64,000 nt of DNA, taken from contig NZ_JBHSHC010000154.1 of the NCBI RefSeq assembly GCF_042652925.1, positions 62,001 to 126,000 on the forward strand, read 5' to 3'. The stretch comes from Effusibacillus consociatus (lineage in GTDB: Bacteria; Bacillota; Bacilli; Tumebacillales; Effusibacillaceae). The stretch's first letter is position 1. Each line of letters starts with the position of its first letter. Made by a program: the position numbers and the translations under genes. The notes below the pieces were generated by a model that was not told the DNA's origin, made no database searches, and worked only from the letters and a program-made list of their open reading frames with translations. This document shows, piece after piece, positions 25,351 through 34,671 of the stretch.

Positions 25351-26190
25351 TTGGCTAATAACAGTTGGATTATTGACAATCTCGAACATGCGCTCGATAC
25401 GTGGAACGAGAAAATGAACGAAATCTGGCAGCTTGTCACCGAGTCGCCGGCCGACTTCAAGGGCGGCGGCGTTTGGCGCGTCATTACCGACATTCATGGC
25501 GCGTTGCAGGCGACGGGACTGGCGCTTTTGGTCTTGTTTTTTGTCATCGGTGTGGTGAAGACGACTGGCAGTTTTGCCGAGATGAAAAGGCCGGAGTTGG
25601 CAGTCAAGTTGTTTATCCGCTTTGTGTTAGCCAAAGCGGTCGTCACCTATGGACTGGAGTTAATGATGGCGTTGTTCACGATCGTTCAGGGCATCATCTC
25701 GACGATGCTGGGACGATTTGGGTTCGGAAAGACAGAAGCCATAGTCCTACCAAACACGATTGCAAAAGCGATCGAAGATGTTGGCTTTTGGCAAAGCATT
25801 CCACTGTGGGTTGTCACCCTTCTGGGGAGTCTGTTCATCACGGTGCTATCTTTTGTGATGATTCTGTCAGTGTATGGACGTTTTTTTCGCATCTATATAT
25901 ATACGGCGATTGCTCCCGTTCCGCTGTCCGCTTTTGCCGGGGAGCCGAGCCAAAATATCGGCAAGTCGTTCCTGAAAGGGTACGCAGCCGCTTGCATGGA
26001 GGGGGTGGTAATCGTACTCGCCTGCATCATCTATTCCGCCTTCGCCTCCGCGCCTCCAGCGGTCGATGAAAGCGCGGGTGCGGTGACGATGGTATGGACG
26101 TATATCGGGGAGTTAATTTTTAATATGCTCATCCTCGTCGGTACGGTGAAAATGGCGGACCGAGTAGTGCGGGAAATGATGGGGTTATGA
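25351..26190 (+). CDS. virB6: VirB6/TrbL-like conjugal channel protein
   Basis: TTG 25351 follows AAAGGGGTG. The 279-residue product has an amphipathic N-terminus and about six membrane helices (near 50-70, 90-125, 150-195, 205-235, 245-270), with 'APVPLSAFAGE' in a loop, the motif shared by CD1112-type VirB6/TrbL proteins of Tn1549 elements. It would form the inner-membrane channel that passes DNA to the mating pore. Genes upstream and downstream are the pilin-like protein and, after a regulatory insert, PrgI and VirB4. Confidence 0.87.
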   Translation: MANNSWIIDNLEHALDTWNEKMNEIWQLVTESPADFKGGGVWRVITDIHGALQATGLALLVLFFVIGVVKTTGSFAEMKRPELAVKLFIRFVLAKAVVTYGLELMMALFTIVQGIISTMLGRFGFGKTEAIVLPNTIAKAIEDVGFWQSIPLWVVTLLGSLFITVLSFVMILSVYGRFFRIYIYTAIAPVPLSAFAGEPSQNIGKSFLKGYAAACMEGVVIVLACIIYSAFASAPPAVDESAGAVTMVWTYIGELIFNMLILVGTVKMADRVVREMMGL

Positions 26191-26224
26191 GTAAAAGAAA
26201 CGATAGACACCGCTTTTAGATCGA

Positions 26225-26476
26225 CTATTCAGTCCCTTCGCCCAACAATTCACGGAGGGAAACTTCCAGCGCTTTGGCAATCGCCACAACTTCGTAGTCT
26301 TGGACAAGCCGATTCTGCCCTTCGAGACGCGAAAGGCTCGTTGGACTGATGTCGAGACCGGCCGTTTGCAATTTGGCGAGAAACTCCTTCTGTTTCATTC
26401 CCTTTGCCTTACGGATGGCAACAACTCTCGCGCCGATAATATTTTTGTCACCTGGCGGTTCTTTTCGATGTTTCAA
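26225..26476 (-). CDS. XRE-family HTH repressor
   Basis: On the minus strand, TTG 26476 has GTGAGGTG 7 nt upstream and gives 83 residues; the longer frame from 26503 would include that ribosome site. The Cro/CI helix-turn-helix is 'IGARVVAIRKAKGMKQKEFL' followed by 'ISPTSLSRLEGQNR'. It is transcribed divergently from a Spo0E-like gene and faces back into the virB6 end. An 11-bp inverted repeat lies in the divergent promoter. By analogy with ICE repressors (such as ImmR), it may control element excision or transfer; inference. Confidence 0.85.
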   Translation of the reverse strand: MKHRKEPPGDKNIIGARVVAIRKAKGMKQKEFLAKLQTAGLDISPTSLSRLEGQNRLVQDYEVVAIAKALEVSLRELLGEGTE

Positions 26477-26525
26477 TGGTATGCACCTCACAATACAAAT
26501 CAAATTGTACGTGAGTGCATCATTG

Positions 26526-26579
26526 TTTTAATGCGATTATCGCATTAAAATGAAATAAACCGATTTTCGCAATAAAATG
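26526..26579 (+). promoter_or_regulatory. Operator palindrome and second half-site between XRE and Spo0E-like genes
   Basis: TTTTAATGCGA-TTA-TCGCATTAAAA (26526-26550) is a perfect 11-bp inverted repeat, and TCGCAATAAAATG (26567-26579) repeats its right arm plus flank with one change, 27 bp further on. A possible -10 (TACAAT on the minus strand, near 26505-26510) lies next to it, so binding would block the repressor's own promoter and the divergent operon. Confidence 0.75.
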
Positions 26580-26645
26580 GAGAGATACTCTATCATTCAG
26601 ACAGCCAGAAACGCCGATCTAATGAAGACACTGGGAGGCCGACCG

Positions 26646-26831
26646 ATGACACGATTGCTTGGTCAATTGGAGGAGGAAAGAAGGAAGTTGAACGAACTCG
26701 GGAAAAAATCTCTTGATCAGGGAATTCCTCTGTTCGAGAATGAGGCGGTCCAGGCTCAAAGCCGGAAGGTGGACGAATGGATTGTCCAGTGGCTTCAAAG
26801 GAAGTCCGGACGAGAGCGTCAGCTGCGCTAG
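26646..26831 (+). CDS. Spo0E-like aspartyl-phosphate phosphatase
   Basis: ATG 26646 has GGGAGG 7 nt upstream and gives 61 residues. The helical-hairpin pattern 'LEEERRKLNELGKKSLDQG' then 'VQAQSRKVDEWIVQWLQ' fits the Spo0E family, including the S-x-x-(L/V)-D signature ('SRKVD'). Spo0E proteins dephosphorylate Spo0A~P and delay sporulation. It is the first gene of the rightward operon after the XRE operator and precedes PrgI/VirB4. In an ICE this could hold the host in a vegetative, transfer-competent state; that role is inference. The family assignment is moderately sure, given the small size. Confidence 0.68.
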   Translation: MTRLLGQLEEERRKLNELGKKSLDQGIPLFENEAVQAQSRKVDEWIVQWLQRKSGRERQLR

Positions 26832-26860
26832 AGCGCGTTCGCATAAGGAGGGGGAAGTCA

Positions 26861-27154
26861 ATGGAGTTTCCGTCATGGTTTCAAAACGCGATCCAGCGGC
26901 GGCTGGACCACGTTTCAGCTCGGATCGAACGCGATCCCGAGTTGTGCACCTATCGTAAAGCAGAGTACACGGCTTTTCAAGCGATGTTTTCCTGCGTGGA
27001 GATGACGCAGTTGCCGGCGTTTATGGAATGGGAGGACAAGGTTCATTTTACGCGGGCTTTGGAGAATGAACGCTTGTATTTGCAAGGAATGAGAGACGGC
27101 GTACAGCTTGCGTTTGCGCTTCTCTCCGATCCCCTTCCATCCGGCGATGAGTAG
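26861..27154 (+). CDS. Unknown small cytosolic ICE protein (97 aa)
   Basis: ATG 26861 with a strong AAGGAGGGGG site. The predicted protein is helical, has no membrane segment, and carries 'FPSWFQNAIQRRLDHVSARI' at its start and 'ENERLYLQGMRDGVQLAFAL' near its end. It lies 29 bp after the Spo0E-like gene and 98 bp before prgI. I do not recognise it. It is probably an accessory or regulatory protein of the conjugation operon. Confidence 0.65.
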   Translation: MEFPSWFQNAIQRRLDHVSARIERDPELCTYRKAEYTAFQAMFSCVEMTQLPAFMEWEDKVHFTRALENERLYLQGMRDGVQLAFALLSDPLPSGDE

Positions 27155-27252
27155 TTGGCAAGAAACGAAAAAGACAGAGCCAACATCGGCTCAACCGGAG
27201 GCTGGGGGCGAGTTGTAGACCATAGTGAACATCGTTAATGGGAGGACTTCAA

Positions 27253-27618
27253 ATGGAAGTGAAAATAAACCGGGAAATCCGGGATTATACCGAAAGCTTA
27301 TTCTTTGGACTGTCCTTGCGGCAGTTCTTTTTTTCTGTGCTGGCTGTCGGCGCGGCGATCGGCCTTTATTTTGGACTGCGCGGCCGCTTTGGCTTGGAAA
27401 CGCTCAGTTGGATGTGCATTTTGGGAGCCGCGCCCTGCGCAGCCTTGGGTTTCATCAACTATCACGGCATGACGGCCGAGCAGTTGCTTTGGGCGTATGT
27501 GAAATCGGAATTTCTGCTGCCAAGGCGCTTCGTCTTCTATTCGGCCAATATCTATGTTGAAGCGCTGAAAAAGAGCATGCACTATCATGAGCAGGAAAGG
27601 ATGAAGCGCCGTGATTAA
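27253..27618 (+). CDS. prgI: PrgI-family type IV secretion membrane protein
   Basis: ATG 27253 follows GGGAGG. The 121 residues begin 'MEVKINREIRDYTESLFFGL', the classic PrgI start, with two membrane helices (about 25-46 and 50-70) and a basic helical C-terminus. PrgI-type proteins (VirB3-like) sit in the inner membrane and contact the VirB4 ATPase. The gene overlaps virB4 by 8 bp, the order seen in all Tn1549-like elements. Confidence 0.9.
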   Translation: MEVKINREIRDYTESLFFGLSLRQFFFSVLAVGAAIGLYFGLRGRFGLETLSWMCILGAAPCAALGFINYHGMTAEQLLWAYVKSEFLLPRRFVFYSANIYVEALKKSMHYHEQERMKRRD

Positions 27619-29935
27619 AACGCTCAGACGCATCATCAAGCAGGACAAGGAACGATTGGTCATCCCGAAAGGCGTTCAGCAAGTCATCCCGATTCGCGCC
27701 CTCTGGCCGGACGGGATTTTTTTTGTCGGCAACAAGTTCTCCAAATCGTATCGGTTCGAGGATATCAACTACGCCGTAGCGTCCAGGGAAGACAAGGAAG
27801 CGATGTTTTTGTCTTATTCCGAGCTGCTCAATTCCTTTGACAGCGGAGCGACCACGAAAATTACAATCCATAACCGGCGTTTGAATCGGGCCGATTTTGA
27901 AAGCTCGATTCTGATTCCGCTACGGCAGGACCATCTCGATGTGTACCGGCAAGAGTACAACGAGATGTTGCTCGCAAAGGCCATCGGCGCGAACGGAACG
28001 ATTCAGGAAAAGTACGTTACCATTTCTGTCGTCAAGAAAAATGTGGAGGAAGCCCGTCAATATTTTGCGAGGGTCGGAACCGAATTGATGTCGCATTTTT
28101 CCCGTCTCGGTTCCAAATGTATCGAACTGGATGCAACCGACCGTCTGCGCATTTTCCATGATTTCTTTCGGATTGGCGAGGAAGCGGATTTTCGTTTCCA
28201 TCTGTCCGAAACAATGCGCAAGGGCCATGATTTCAAGGACTACATTTGCCCGGATACGTTCGAGTTTGAAAAAGATCATTTTCGGATGGGCAACTTTTTT
28301 GGCCGCGTCATCTTTCTGCGGGAATACGCCAGCTATATTAAGGACAGCATGGTGTCCGAGCTTTGCGACCTGAACCGGAATTTGCTGCTGTCGCTGGATA
28401 TCATCCCGATTCCGACCGACGAGGCCGTTCGCGAGGTGGAGAGCCGTTTGCTCGGCGTGGAGACGAACATCACCAACTGGCAGCGGCGACAAAACCGGAA
28501 CAACAATTTTTCCGCCGTGGTCCCTTACGATATGGAGCAGCAACGCAAAGAGAGCAAGGAATTTCTGAACGACCTGACTACACGCGATCAGCGGATGATG
28601 TTCGGCCTGCTGACGATGGTCCATATCGCGGACAGCAAGGAGCAGCTCGACAGCGATACGGAGGCGCTGCTCACAACCGCCCGCAAGCATTTGTGCCAGT
28701 TTTCCACGCTGACCTACCAGCAAATGGACGGTCTGAATACGGTGCTCCCCTACGGCTTGCGAAAGGTTCATGCCTTGCGGACGTTAACGACGGAAAGCAC
28801 GGCTGTCTTTATTCCGTTTCGGGCGCAGGAAATCGTGCATCCTGGCGGCATTTACTACGGACAAAATGTGATCAGCAAAAACATGATTATTGCCAATCGC
28901 AAGCAACTGCTGAACGGAAACAGCTTTATCCTCGGCGTATCCGGTTCCGGCAAAAGCTTCACCGCGAAACGGGAAATCGTCAACCAGATGCTGGCCAGCG
29001 ACGACGATATTATTTTGATCGATCCGGAACGGGAATACTCCGCGCTGGTGAACGCAATGGGCGGCGAGACGATTCATATATCCGCCACTTCGCCCAACCA
29101 TATCAATGCGATGGATATGAATCGTCAATATGGCGATGGAGCTAATCCAATCATTCTTAAATCGGAATTCGTCCTTTCGCTTTGCGAGCAGTTGATTGGC
29201 GGATACCAGCTGGGAGCCAAGGAAAAGTCGCTCATTGACCGCTGCACCGCCAGCGTGTACAGGAAGTATTTGCAGAGCAACTATAAGGGGCAGCCTCCGA
29301 CGCTTCAGGACTTTCGTGCGGAGCTGCTCAAGCAAGCGGAGCCGGAGGCGCAGGACATTGCGCTGGCGATCGAACTGTTTACTTCCGGCAGTCTGAACAC
29401 GTTCGCCAAGCCTACCAATGTCAATGTCCATAACCGACTCATTTGCTACGATATTCTCGACTTGGGCAAACAACTCCTCCCGATCGGCATGCTGGTTGTT
29501 TTGGACAGCATCCTGAATCGGATTACACAAAACCGGGCTAAAGGCAAAAATACGTTTATCATTATCGACGAAATCTATCTTCTGTTTCAGCATGAATACA
29601 GCGCCAACTTTCTGTTCACGCTTTGGAAGCGCGTCCGAAAGTATGGCGCTTTTTGTACTGGCATTACGCAAAATGTGGATGATTTGCTGCAAAGCCATAC
29701 AGCCCGCACGATGTTGGCGAACAGCGAATTTATCGTGATGCTGAATCAAGCAGCTACCGACCGGGTAGAGCTTGCCGAGCTTCTTAATATTTCGGAACTG
29801 CAACTCTCTTATATTACAAATGCTGACGCCGGGAACGGATTGATGAAGGTAGGCAGCTCCCTTGTGCCGTTTACCGACAAGTTCCCGCGGCACACAAAAT
29901 TGTACAGCTTGATGACAACTAAGCCTGGTGAATAG
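27611..29935 (+). CDS. virB4: VirB4-type conjugation ATPase
   Basis: GTG 27611 (AAAGGATGAAG upstream) gives 774 residues. Walker A is 'GVSGSGKSFTAKREI' near 443 and Walker B 'FIIIDEIYLLF' near 651; 'GITQNVDDLLQSHTARTML' follows. The N-terminal 280 residues are the VirB4-specific domain contacting VirB3/PrgI. It would energise assembly of the mating channel. It is the last gene of the transfer operon and is followed by a hairpin at 29948-29983. Bases about 29566-29735 recur as a decayed fragment at 39949-40115. The lytic hydrolase gene that normally follows is found 23 kb downstream. Confidence 0.93.
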   Translation: MIKTLRRIIKQDKERLVIPKGVQQVIPIRALWPDGIFFVGNKFSKSYRFEDINYAVASREDKEAMFLSYSELLNSFDSGATTKITIHNRRLNRADFESSILIPLRQDHLDVYRQEYNEMLLAKAIGANGTIQEKYVTISVVKKNVEEARQYFARVGTELMSHFSRLGSKCIELDATDRLRIFHDFFRIGEEADFRFHLSETMRKGHDFKDYICPDTFEFEKDHFRMGNFFGRVIFLREYASYIKDSMVSELCDLNRNLLLSLDIIPIPTDEAVREVESRLLGVETNITNWQRRQNRNNNFSAVVPYDMEQQRKESKEFLNDLTTRDQRMMFGLLTMVHIADSKEQLDSDTEALLTTARKHLCQFSTLTYQQMDGLNTVLPYGLRKVHALRTLTTESTAVFIPFRAQEIVHPGGIYYGQNVISKNMIIANRKQLLNGNSFILGVSGSGKSFTAKREIVNQMLASDDDIILIDPEREYSALVNAMGGETIHISATSPNHINAMDMNRQYGDGANPIILKSEFVLSLCEQLIGGYQLGAKEKSLIDRCTASVYRKYLQSNYKGQPPTLQDFRAELLKQAEPEAQDIALAIELFTSGSLNTFAKPTNVNVHNRLICYDILDLGKQLLPIGMLVVLDSILNRITQNRAKGKNTFIIIDEIYLLFQHEYSANFLFTLWKRVRKYGAFCTGITQNVDDLLQSHTARTMLANSEFIVMLNQAATDRVELAELLNISELQLSYITNADAGNGLMKVGSSLVPFTDKFPRHTKLYSLMTTKPGE

Positions 29936-29947
29936 GAGTAAGTGGCG

Positions 29948-29983
29948 AGAAGGGGCTGGTCTCTGGTGAGGTCAGCCCCTTCT
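29948..29983 (+). terminator. Hairpin ending the conjugation operon
   Basis: AGAAGGGGCTG pairs perfectly with CAGCCCCTTCT across a 14-nt loop. The T-tail is short (CTTGTC), so termination may be partial, but it marks the end of the continuous ICE operon. Confidence 0.6.
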
Positions 29984-30124
29984 TGTCAATGAATAATCAT
30001 GATATCGACTAAAAATACGATGGTCTGATTTTTAAAAAGGCGGACTATGAAATATGTGCCATTTTCGAGTATAATAGGTTTGGAATCATAGGCCTTTGAG
30101 AGCATTGGCATGAGGGAGGTTGTC

Positions 30125-30485
30125 ATGGCCAAAATTATGATTGTGGACGATACGGCGTTCATGAGAATGATGCTGAGAGAGATCATAACGGATAGCCGCT
30201 TTGAAGTGGTAGCGGAAGCAGAGAATGGAAAAGAGGCCGTACAATTTTTCAGGCAGCACAAACCCGAACTTGTCACGATGGATATTACGATGCCTGAAAT
30301 GGACGGCATCGCCGCCTTGTAAGGAAATAAAACGAATAGACCCTATGGCGCGAGTCATTATCTGTTCCGCAATGGGGCAAAAAGATCGGGTTGTCGATGC
30401 GATTACGTCAGGAGCCGCGGATTTTATCGTCAAGCCGTTTCAAAGGGAGAAAGTTCTGGAAACGCTGGCCAAAGCGTTGAAGTAG
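30125..30485 (+). pseudogene. CheY-like response regulator, frameshifted
   Basis: ATG 30125 (GAGGGAGG upstream) reads 'AKIMIVDDTAFMRMML' and 'PELVTMDITMPEMDGIAAL', then TAA at 30320-30322. Dropping one base near 30320 restores 'KEIKRIDPMARVIICSAMG' and '...SGAADFIVKPFQ' to the stop at 30485. All receiver residues (two Asp near 9-10, phospho-Asp near 55, Thr/Ser and Lys near 105) are present across the two frames. Intact, it would be a roughly 120-residue CheY for motility control. Point insertion or sequencing error; no known recoding signal is seen. Confidence 0.8.
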
Positions 30486-30495
30486 CCGGGGGTTT

Positions 30496-31141
30496 ATGTA
30501 CAAGATCGGTCGCGTTACGGCTGCCGTTTTCGTTATCTCCCTTGTCGCTGTTCTGTTCATTTATATTAAGCATGCTTACGAGGCAGTGGATAAGGCCGTG
30601 GCCATGTCGCTCGCGGTCTTTTTGCCGTTGGGTTACTTTTGCGGCAAGCGGTTCGATACGCTGTTGCGGCTCTCGCAAAGAGACGACTTGACCGGGGCGT
30701 ATAATCGCGGGTTCATTCAGCGCGTTTTCCCCAGACTGGTTCGCCGATCTCAAAGGCTGCGAAAACAAACTGCTCGTGTTCTATGTTGACGTAGACAACT
30801 TCAAGTATATTAACGACACATACTCTCGCGAAACCGGAGATCGTGTGTTATGTCAACTGTCAAACCTGCTTGAAAAAACAACGAGCAAGTACGACTATGT
30901 TGCACGATGGGGAGGCGATGAATTTGTAGTCATTGTGCCGTACACCGACGAAGAAGGAGCCAGGGCGCTCCAGAGACGTCTTGGCAGTGCGCTGTTCATA
31001 TCGCTAGAGGAATGGAAGACGCTCGTGTATCTTTCTGTCGGTTATGCGGTTTGTCCCGACGAGAGCACCGATCTTGGCGAGCTCTTGAGAATGGCGGACA
31101 AGAGAATGTACAAGCAAAAATTCAGCCAACACAATGATTGA
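30496..31141 (+). pseudogene. Membrane GGDEF diguanylate cyclase gene, frameshifted
   Basis: The first frame (30496-30789) has two hydrophobic segments (about 7-27 and 36-50) and 'RDDLTGAYNRGFIQRVFP', the start of a GGDEF domain. The +1 frame continues from about 30735 with 'KLLVFYVDVDNFKYINDTY' and 'RWGGDEFVVIVP' to 31141. The shift occurs near the TTTTCCCC run at 30727-30734. Corrected, the gene would make a c-di-GMP synthase of about 215 residues with an intact GGDEF active site. The adjacent cheY is also shifted, so the region is either decaying or poorly determined here. Confidence 0.8.
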
Positions 31142-31238
31142 CATGTGCATCACAGACAAAGACTAAACGATTTGAACAAAGCCATTTTACGTTAATCCGG
31201 TTCTGAATTCAACTTAGTAACAAGGAGCGCTTAAATTT

Positions 31239-32960
31239 ATGAAAACTGTACCCATTCGTCTAAACCGCATCCAAAATAAAATCGGCCTTGGCTTTCTGGT
31301 CGTCGTCATTTTTTTTGTCATCGCCATTCTCAGCGTAACCCGGCAACTATCTTCCTTCCAGAAGGAAACGAGATTCATTACGGATCATGATATGCAAGTA
31401 CATAGCCTGGCCCAGTCCATTGAGAAGGATTTGGTGGATATGGAAACCGGCCAAAGAGGTTTTATTATAACCGGAGAAAACAAATATTTGGACCCGTACA
31501 ACAACGGCAAAACCAATTGGCAGAAGCACTATGACGCCCTTTTCCAGCTTGTTGCCGACAATCCAAGCCAGCAGGACAACTTGAAAGCCATTCAAAAAAA
31601 TGTGGAACATTGGATTCAAAACGCCGGCGAGAAAGTGATTGCCTTGAAAAAGGCAAATGACAACAAGGGAATCCAGCAGTTTTTCCAGGACGATCCGGGG
31701 AAGCAGGATATGGATGCCCTGCGCGAGCAGCTTTCGTCGTTTCGTTCCATCGAAAAACAGCTTACGTTGAATCGGGTGTCGGCGCTCGAAAAGAAAAACG
31801 GTCAACTCCGATTGCAGCTATACGGCTCTCTGTTGCTGGTACTTATCGTTTCGATCATCTCGTCTTTCTTCACCGGCGCATTGACGGCCAGGAACGTACG
31901 TAAAGTTGGGAACGCCATCGCGGAAATTGCCTCTTCCGGCGGCGATTTGACGAAACGAATTACAGTGAAAACCAAAGACGAAACGAAAGATTTGGCGGAT
32001 CAAACGAACTTGCTGTTATCCAGTCTGCAGAGCATGATCGCCGATATCCAAGGGAAGACCCAGGAATTGGAACGCTCCTCATCCATGTTGAAGGTTGGCG
32101 CAGACGAGAGCTACAAAGCCGCCGATCAGATCTCTGAATCTGTCCAGCGCGTAGCGCAGGGAGCGGAGCAACAAGTATCCCAGACGGAAGAGATGTCGGC
32201 GATTTTGCAGGAGACGGTATCGGGACTGGAGCAGGTTGCCGCCACGACAACCGACGTTTCCGACCTTGCCAAGCGAGCGCAGTCCGTCGCGACGGAGAAT
32301 GCCGGCGAAATGCAGGCAAATGCGGAAAAAATCGGGCAAATCGAAGAAACGTTTTCCGACATTCAAGCTTCCGCCGCGGAATTGGCATCGCTGTCTGAAA
32401 AAATTCGGGATGTGGTCGGATATATTCAGGACGTCTCCAACCAAACCAATCTGTTGTCGCTGAACGCCGCCATCGAAGCGGCGCGCGCCGGGGAACAAGG
32501 TCGCGGGTTTGCCGTCGTCGCCGGTGAAATCCGCAAGCTGGCGGACCAAGCGGCGCATTCGACCCGCGAGATTCATGAAACCATCGAAGTGATGTTGAAC
32601 GGCATTAACGGACTCGTCCAGAAAGTAAATGAGAACAGCCATGGCGTCAAGGATGGCGTTCAGGCCATGATGAAAGCCAGCGAGTCGTTCCGGGCCATTA
32701 TGAACGAAGTGAACAACCTGAGCGTTCAAGTCATGGAGGTTGCCGCTTCTGTGGGACAGATGTCCGCCGGCAGCAAAGCGATTGAAAGTTCCATTCGGGA
32801 AATTACGAAGATAACGGAAGAAACCGCCTCGTTCACTGAAGAGGTTGCGGCCATGACCGAGGAGCAGGCGGCCACGAGTCAGGAAATGCTGCAAACCGCT
32901 CGCCAGCTTGGCGAAATGTCCGATTCCCTGAAAGCTTTAGTCGGCAAGTTCAAAGTTTGA
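31239..32960 (+). CDS. CHASE3-domain methyl-accepting chemotaxis protein
   Basis: ATG 31239 has AAGGAG 10 nt upstream. The 573 residues comprise a membrane helix (16-34), a CHASE3 extracytoplasmic sensor (about 38-180, 'DMETGQRGFIITGENKYLDPY'), a second helix (188-210), HAMP (about 212-265) and a cytoplasmic signalling domain (about 290-573) with the hairpin tip 'NQTNLLSLNAAIEAARAGE'. It signals to CheA/CheW, which are not in this window. The ligand of CHASE3 is unknown. It is intact, unlike the cheY and GGDEF genes just upstream, and ends at a strong terminator. Confidence 0.93.
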   Translation: MKTVPIRLNRIQNKIGLGFLVVVIFFVIAILSVTRQLSSFQKETRFITDHDMQVHSLAQSIEKDLVDMETGQRGFIITGENKYLDPYNNGKTNWQKHYDALFQLVADNPSQQDNLKAIQKNVEHWIQNAGEKVIALKKANDNKGIQQFFQDDPGKQDMDALREQLSSFRSIEKQLTLNRVSALEKKNGQLRLQLYGSLLLVLIVSIISSFFTGALTARNVRKVGNAIAEIASSGGDLTKRITVKTKDETKDLADQTNLLLSSLQSMIADIQGKTQELERSSSMLKVGADESYKAADQISESVQRVAQGAEQQVSQTEEMSAILQETVSGLEQVAATTTDVSDLAKRAQSVATENAGEMQANAEKIGQIEETFSDIQASAAELASLSEKIRDVVGYIQDVSNQTNLLSLNAAIEAARAGEQGRGFAVVAGEIRKLADQAAHSTREIHETIEVMLNGINGLVQKVNENSHGVKDGVQAMMKASESFRAIMNEVNNLSVQVMEVAASVGQMSAGSKAIESSIREITKITEETASFTEEVAAMTEEQAATSQEMLQTARQLGEMSDSLKALVGKFKV

Positions 32961-32967
32961 GTGCAAG

Positions 32968-33006
32968 TCCCGATCCCCTCATCCGATGGAGATCGGGATT
33001 TTTTTA
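32968..33006 (+). terminator. Rho-independent terminator after the chemoreceptor gene
   Basis: TCCCGATC pairs with GATCGGGA over a 15-nt loop and is followed by TTTTTTT. It insulates the ger operon. Confidence 0.88.
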
Positions 33007-33090
33007 GTGTGTGCGCCCCCTCCCCGACACCGATTAAAAACAGAATAAATTGCCAACAATAAAATGGAAATGAAAAATGAGGGGATCGCC

Positions 33091-34671
33091 ATGGGGAAAA
33101 CGAACGGATTTTGGAGCCGCCGCCCGCGCTCCAATCATCGCAAGGGCGAACGCTTAGCGCATCAGGAAGAAAATCGGCAACTCGATACGGCTCTTTCCGC
33201 AAATCTGGCCGAGAATGTTAAGGCGCTTCAGCGCTTGTATATCCGTTGTTCTGACGTGATTTTTCACGAGTTCTGCATAGGCAACCGCATGGAGGCTGTG
33301 CTCGTTTATATCGACGGTCTTGCTCATATCGAAGAAGTGGATCAACATGTGCTCGCTCCGCTGCAGCAGGATTTCCCTATGGATTACACGCTGGCAGACA
33401 TTCGCGGAAAAATTGCCGTTTCTTCGATAAAGCTGGTGGATACGATAGCCAAGGTGCTTGAAGAAATATCCGGCGGCAATCCCGTATTGCTGATGGAACG
33501 TGAACACCAGGGACTGGCGATCGGCTTGCCGAAATGGGAAAAACGAGCCATCGACGAGCCGTCCGCCGAAACGGTTCTGCGAGGACCTCGGGAAGGGTTC
33601 ATTGAGTCGCTACGCACCAATACGGCTCTGTTGCGGCGCAAAATCCGAACCCCTTATCTCAAAATCGTCACGATGAGCATGGGGACTTATACGAGCACGA
33701 AGATTGCGCTCGCCTACCTGGAGGGAGTTGCAGCCCCTGCTTTGGTGGAAGAAATAACGAGCCGTCTGCAACGAATTGAGATCGACGGCATTTTGGAGAG
33801 CGTGTACATTGAAGAACTGATCGAGGACAACCCGTTCTCCCCGTTCCCGCAGTTGCTTTCCACCGAAAGGCCGGACGTGGCGAGCGCTTACTTGCTCGAA
33901 GGACACGTCGTCGTTTTGATCGACGGTACGCCCAGCGTGCTGATTGCGCCGATCACCTTTTACTCCTTGCTGCAGTCGCCGGAAGATTATTACGAGCGGT
34001 ATGTTGTAGGTACGGCAATACGCTGGCTGCGCTATTTGTTCTTTTTGATCTCTTTGCTGGGGCCGTCCTTTTACGTTGCGGTTATTACTTACCATCAGGA
34101 AATGATACCGCACTCCCTGTTGATTACGATGGCGAGATCCCGGGAACAAATCCCGTTTCCCGCCATTATCGAGGCACTGCTGATGGAATCGATGTTTGAA
34201 GCGCTGCGCGAAGCCGGAGCGCGGTTGCCGAAGCAAATCGGCACCGCCGTCAGCATTGTCGGAGCGCTGGTCATCGGTCAGGCGGCCATTGCTGCCGGCA
34301 TCGTCTCTGCGCCGATGGTAATGGTTGTGGCCATTACGGGCGTCGCGTCGTTTATGGCCCCCCGTTTTACCGTCGGCATTGCCATCAGGCTGCTGCGGTT
34401 CCCCATGATGGTGCTTGCCGGCTTTCTTGGGCTACTGGGATTGATTATGGGGGGCATCCTCATTCTGAATCACCTGTTCAAACTGCGCTCGTTCGGCGCT
34501 CCATATATGGCCCCCCTGGCCCCGATGCAGTGGCGCAGCCTGAACGATGTGCTCTGGCGCGCTCCGCGCTGGCTCATGACCAAACGTCCCCACATGACGG
34601 GGGCGTGGAATCCCAGAAGGCAGCCCCACGGTCAACGCCCGGGCCCGCATAAAGGGGAGACAGGAGATTGA
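33091..34671 (+). CDS. gerKA: GerA-family spore germination receptor, A subunit
   Basis: ATG 33091 is preferred (GAGGGG 6 nt upstream; ATG 33064 lacks a site). The 526-residue protein has a hydrophilic N-terminal domain (1-300), the family core 'LEGVAAPALVEEITSRLQRI', and membrane helices from about 310 to 480, including 'PHSLLITMARSREQIPFPA'. With B and C subunits it forms the nutrient receptor in the spore inner membrane. The operon order here is A-C-small-B. The gene symbol denotes the subunit type; which nutrient it senses is unknown. It overlaps the C gene by 4 bp. Confidence 0.93.
   Translation: MGKTNGFWSRRPRSNHRKGERLAHQEENRQLDTALSANLAENVKALQRLYIRCSDVIFHEFCIGNRMEAVLVYIDGLAHIEEVDQHVLAPLQQDFPMDYTLADIRGKIAVSSIKLVDTIAKVLEEISGGNPVLLMEREHQGLAIGLPKWEKRAIDEPSAETVLRGPREGFIESLRTNTALLRRKIRTPYLKIVTMSMGTYTSTKIALAYLEGVAAPALVEEITSRLQRIEIDGILESVYIEELIEDNPFSPFPQLLSTERPDVASAYLLEGHVVVLIDGTPSVLIAPITFYSLLQSPEDYYERYVVGTAIRWLRYLFFLISLLGPSFYVAVITYHQEMIPHSLLITMARSREQIPFPAIIEALLMESMFEALREAGARLPKQIGTAVSIVGALVIGQAAIAAGIVSAPMVMVVAITGVASFMAPRFTVGIAIRLLRFPMMVLAGFLGLLGLIMGGILILNHLFKLRSFGAPYMAPLAPMQWRSLNDVLWRAPRWLMTKRPHMTGAWNPRRQPHGQRPGPHKGETGD

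Noticed and set aside
28784..29893. 369-residue minus-strand frame opposite virB4
   Set aside because: Mirror of the virB4 coding pattern, with no recognised domain.
31150..31230. Possible sigma-D (motility) promoter before the chemoreceptor gene
   Set aside because: TAAA is present but the GCCGATAT-like -10 is poor and the spacing is too short.
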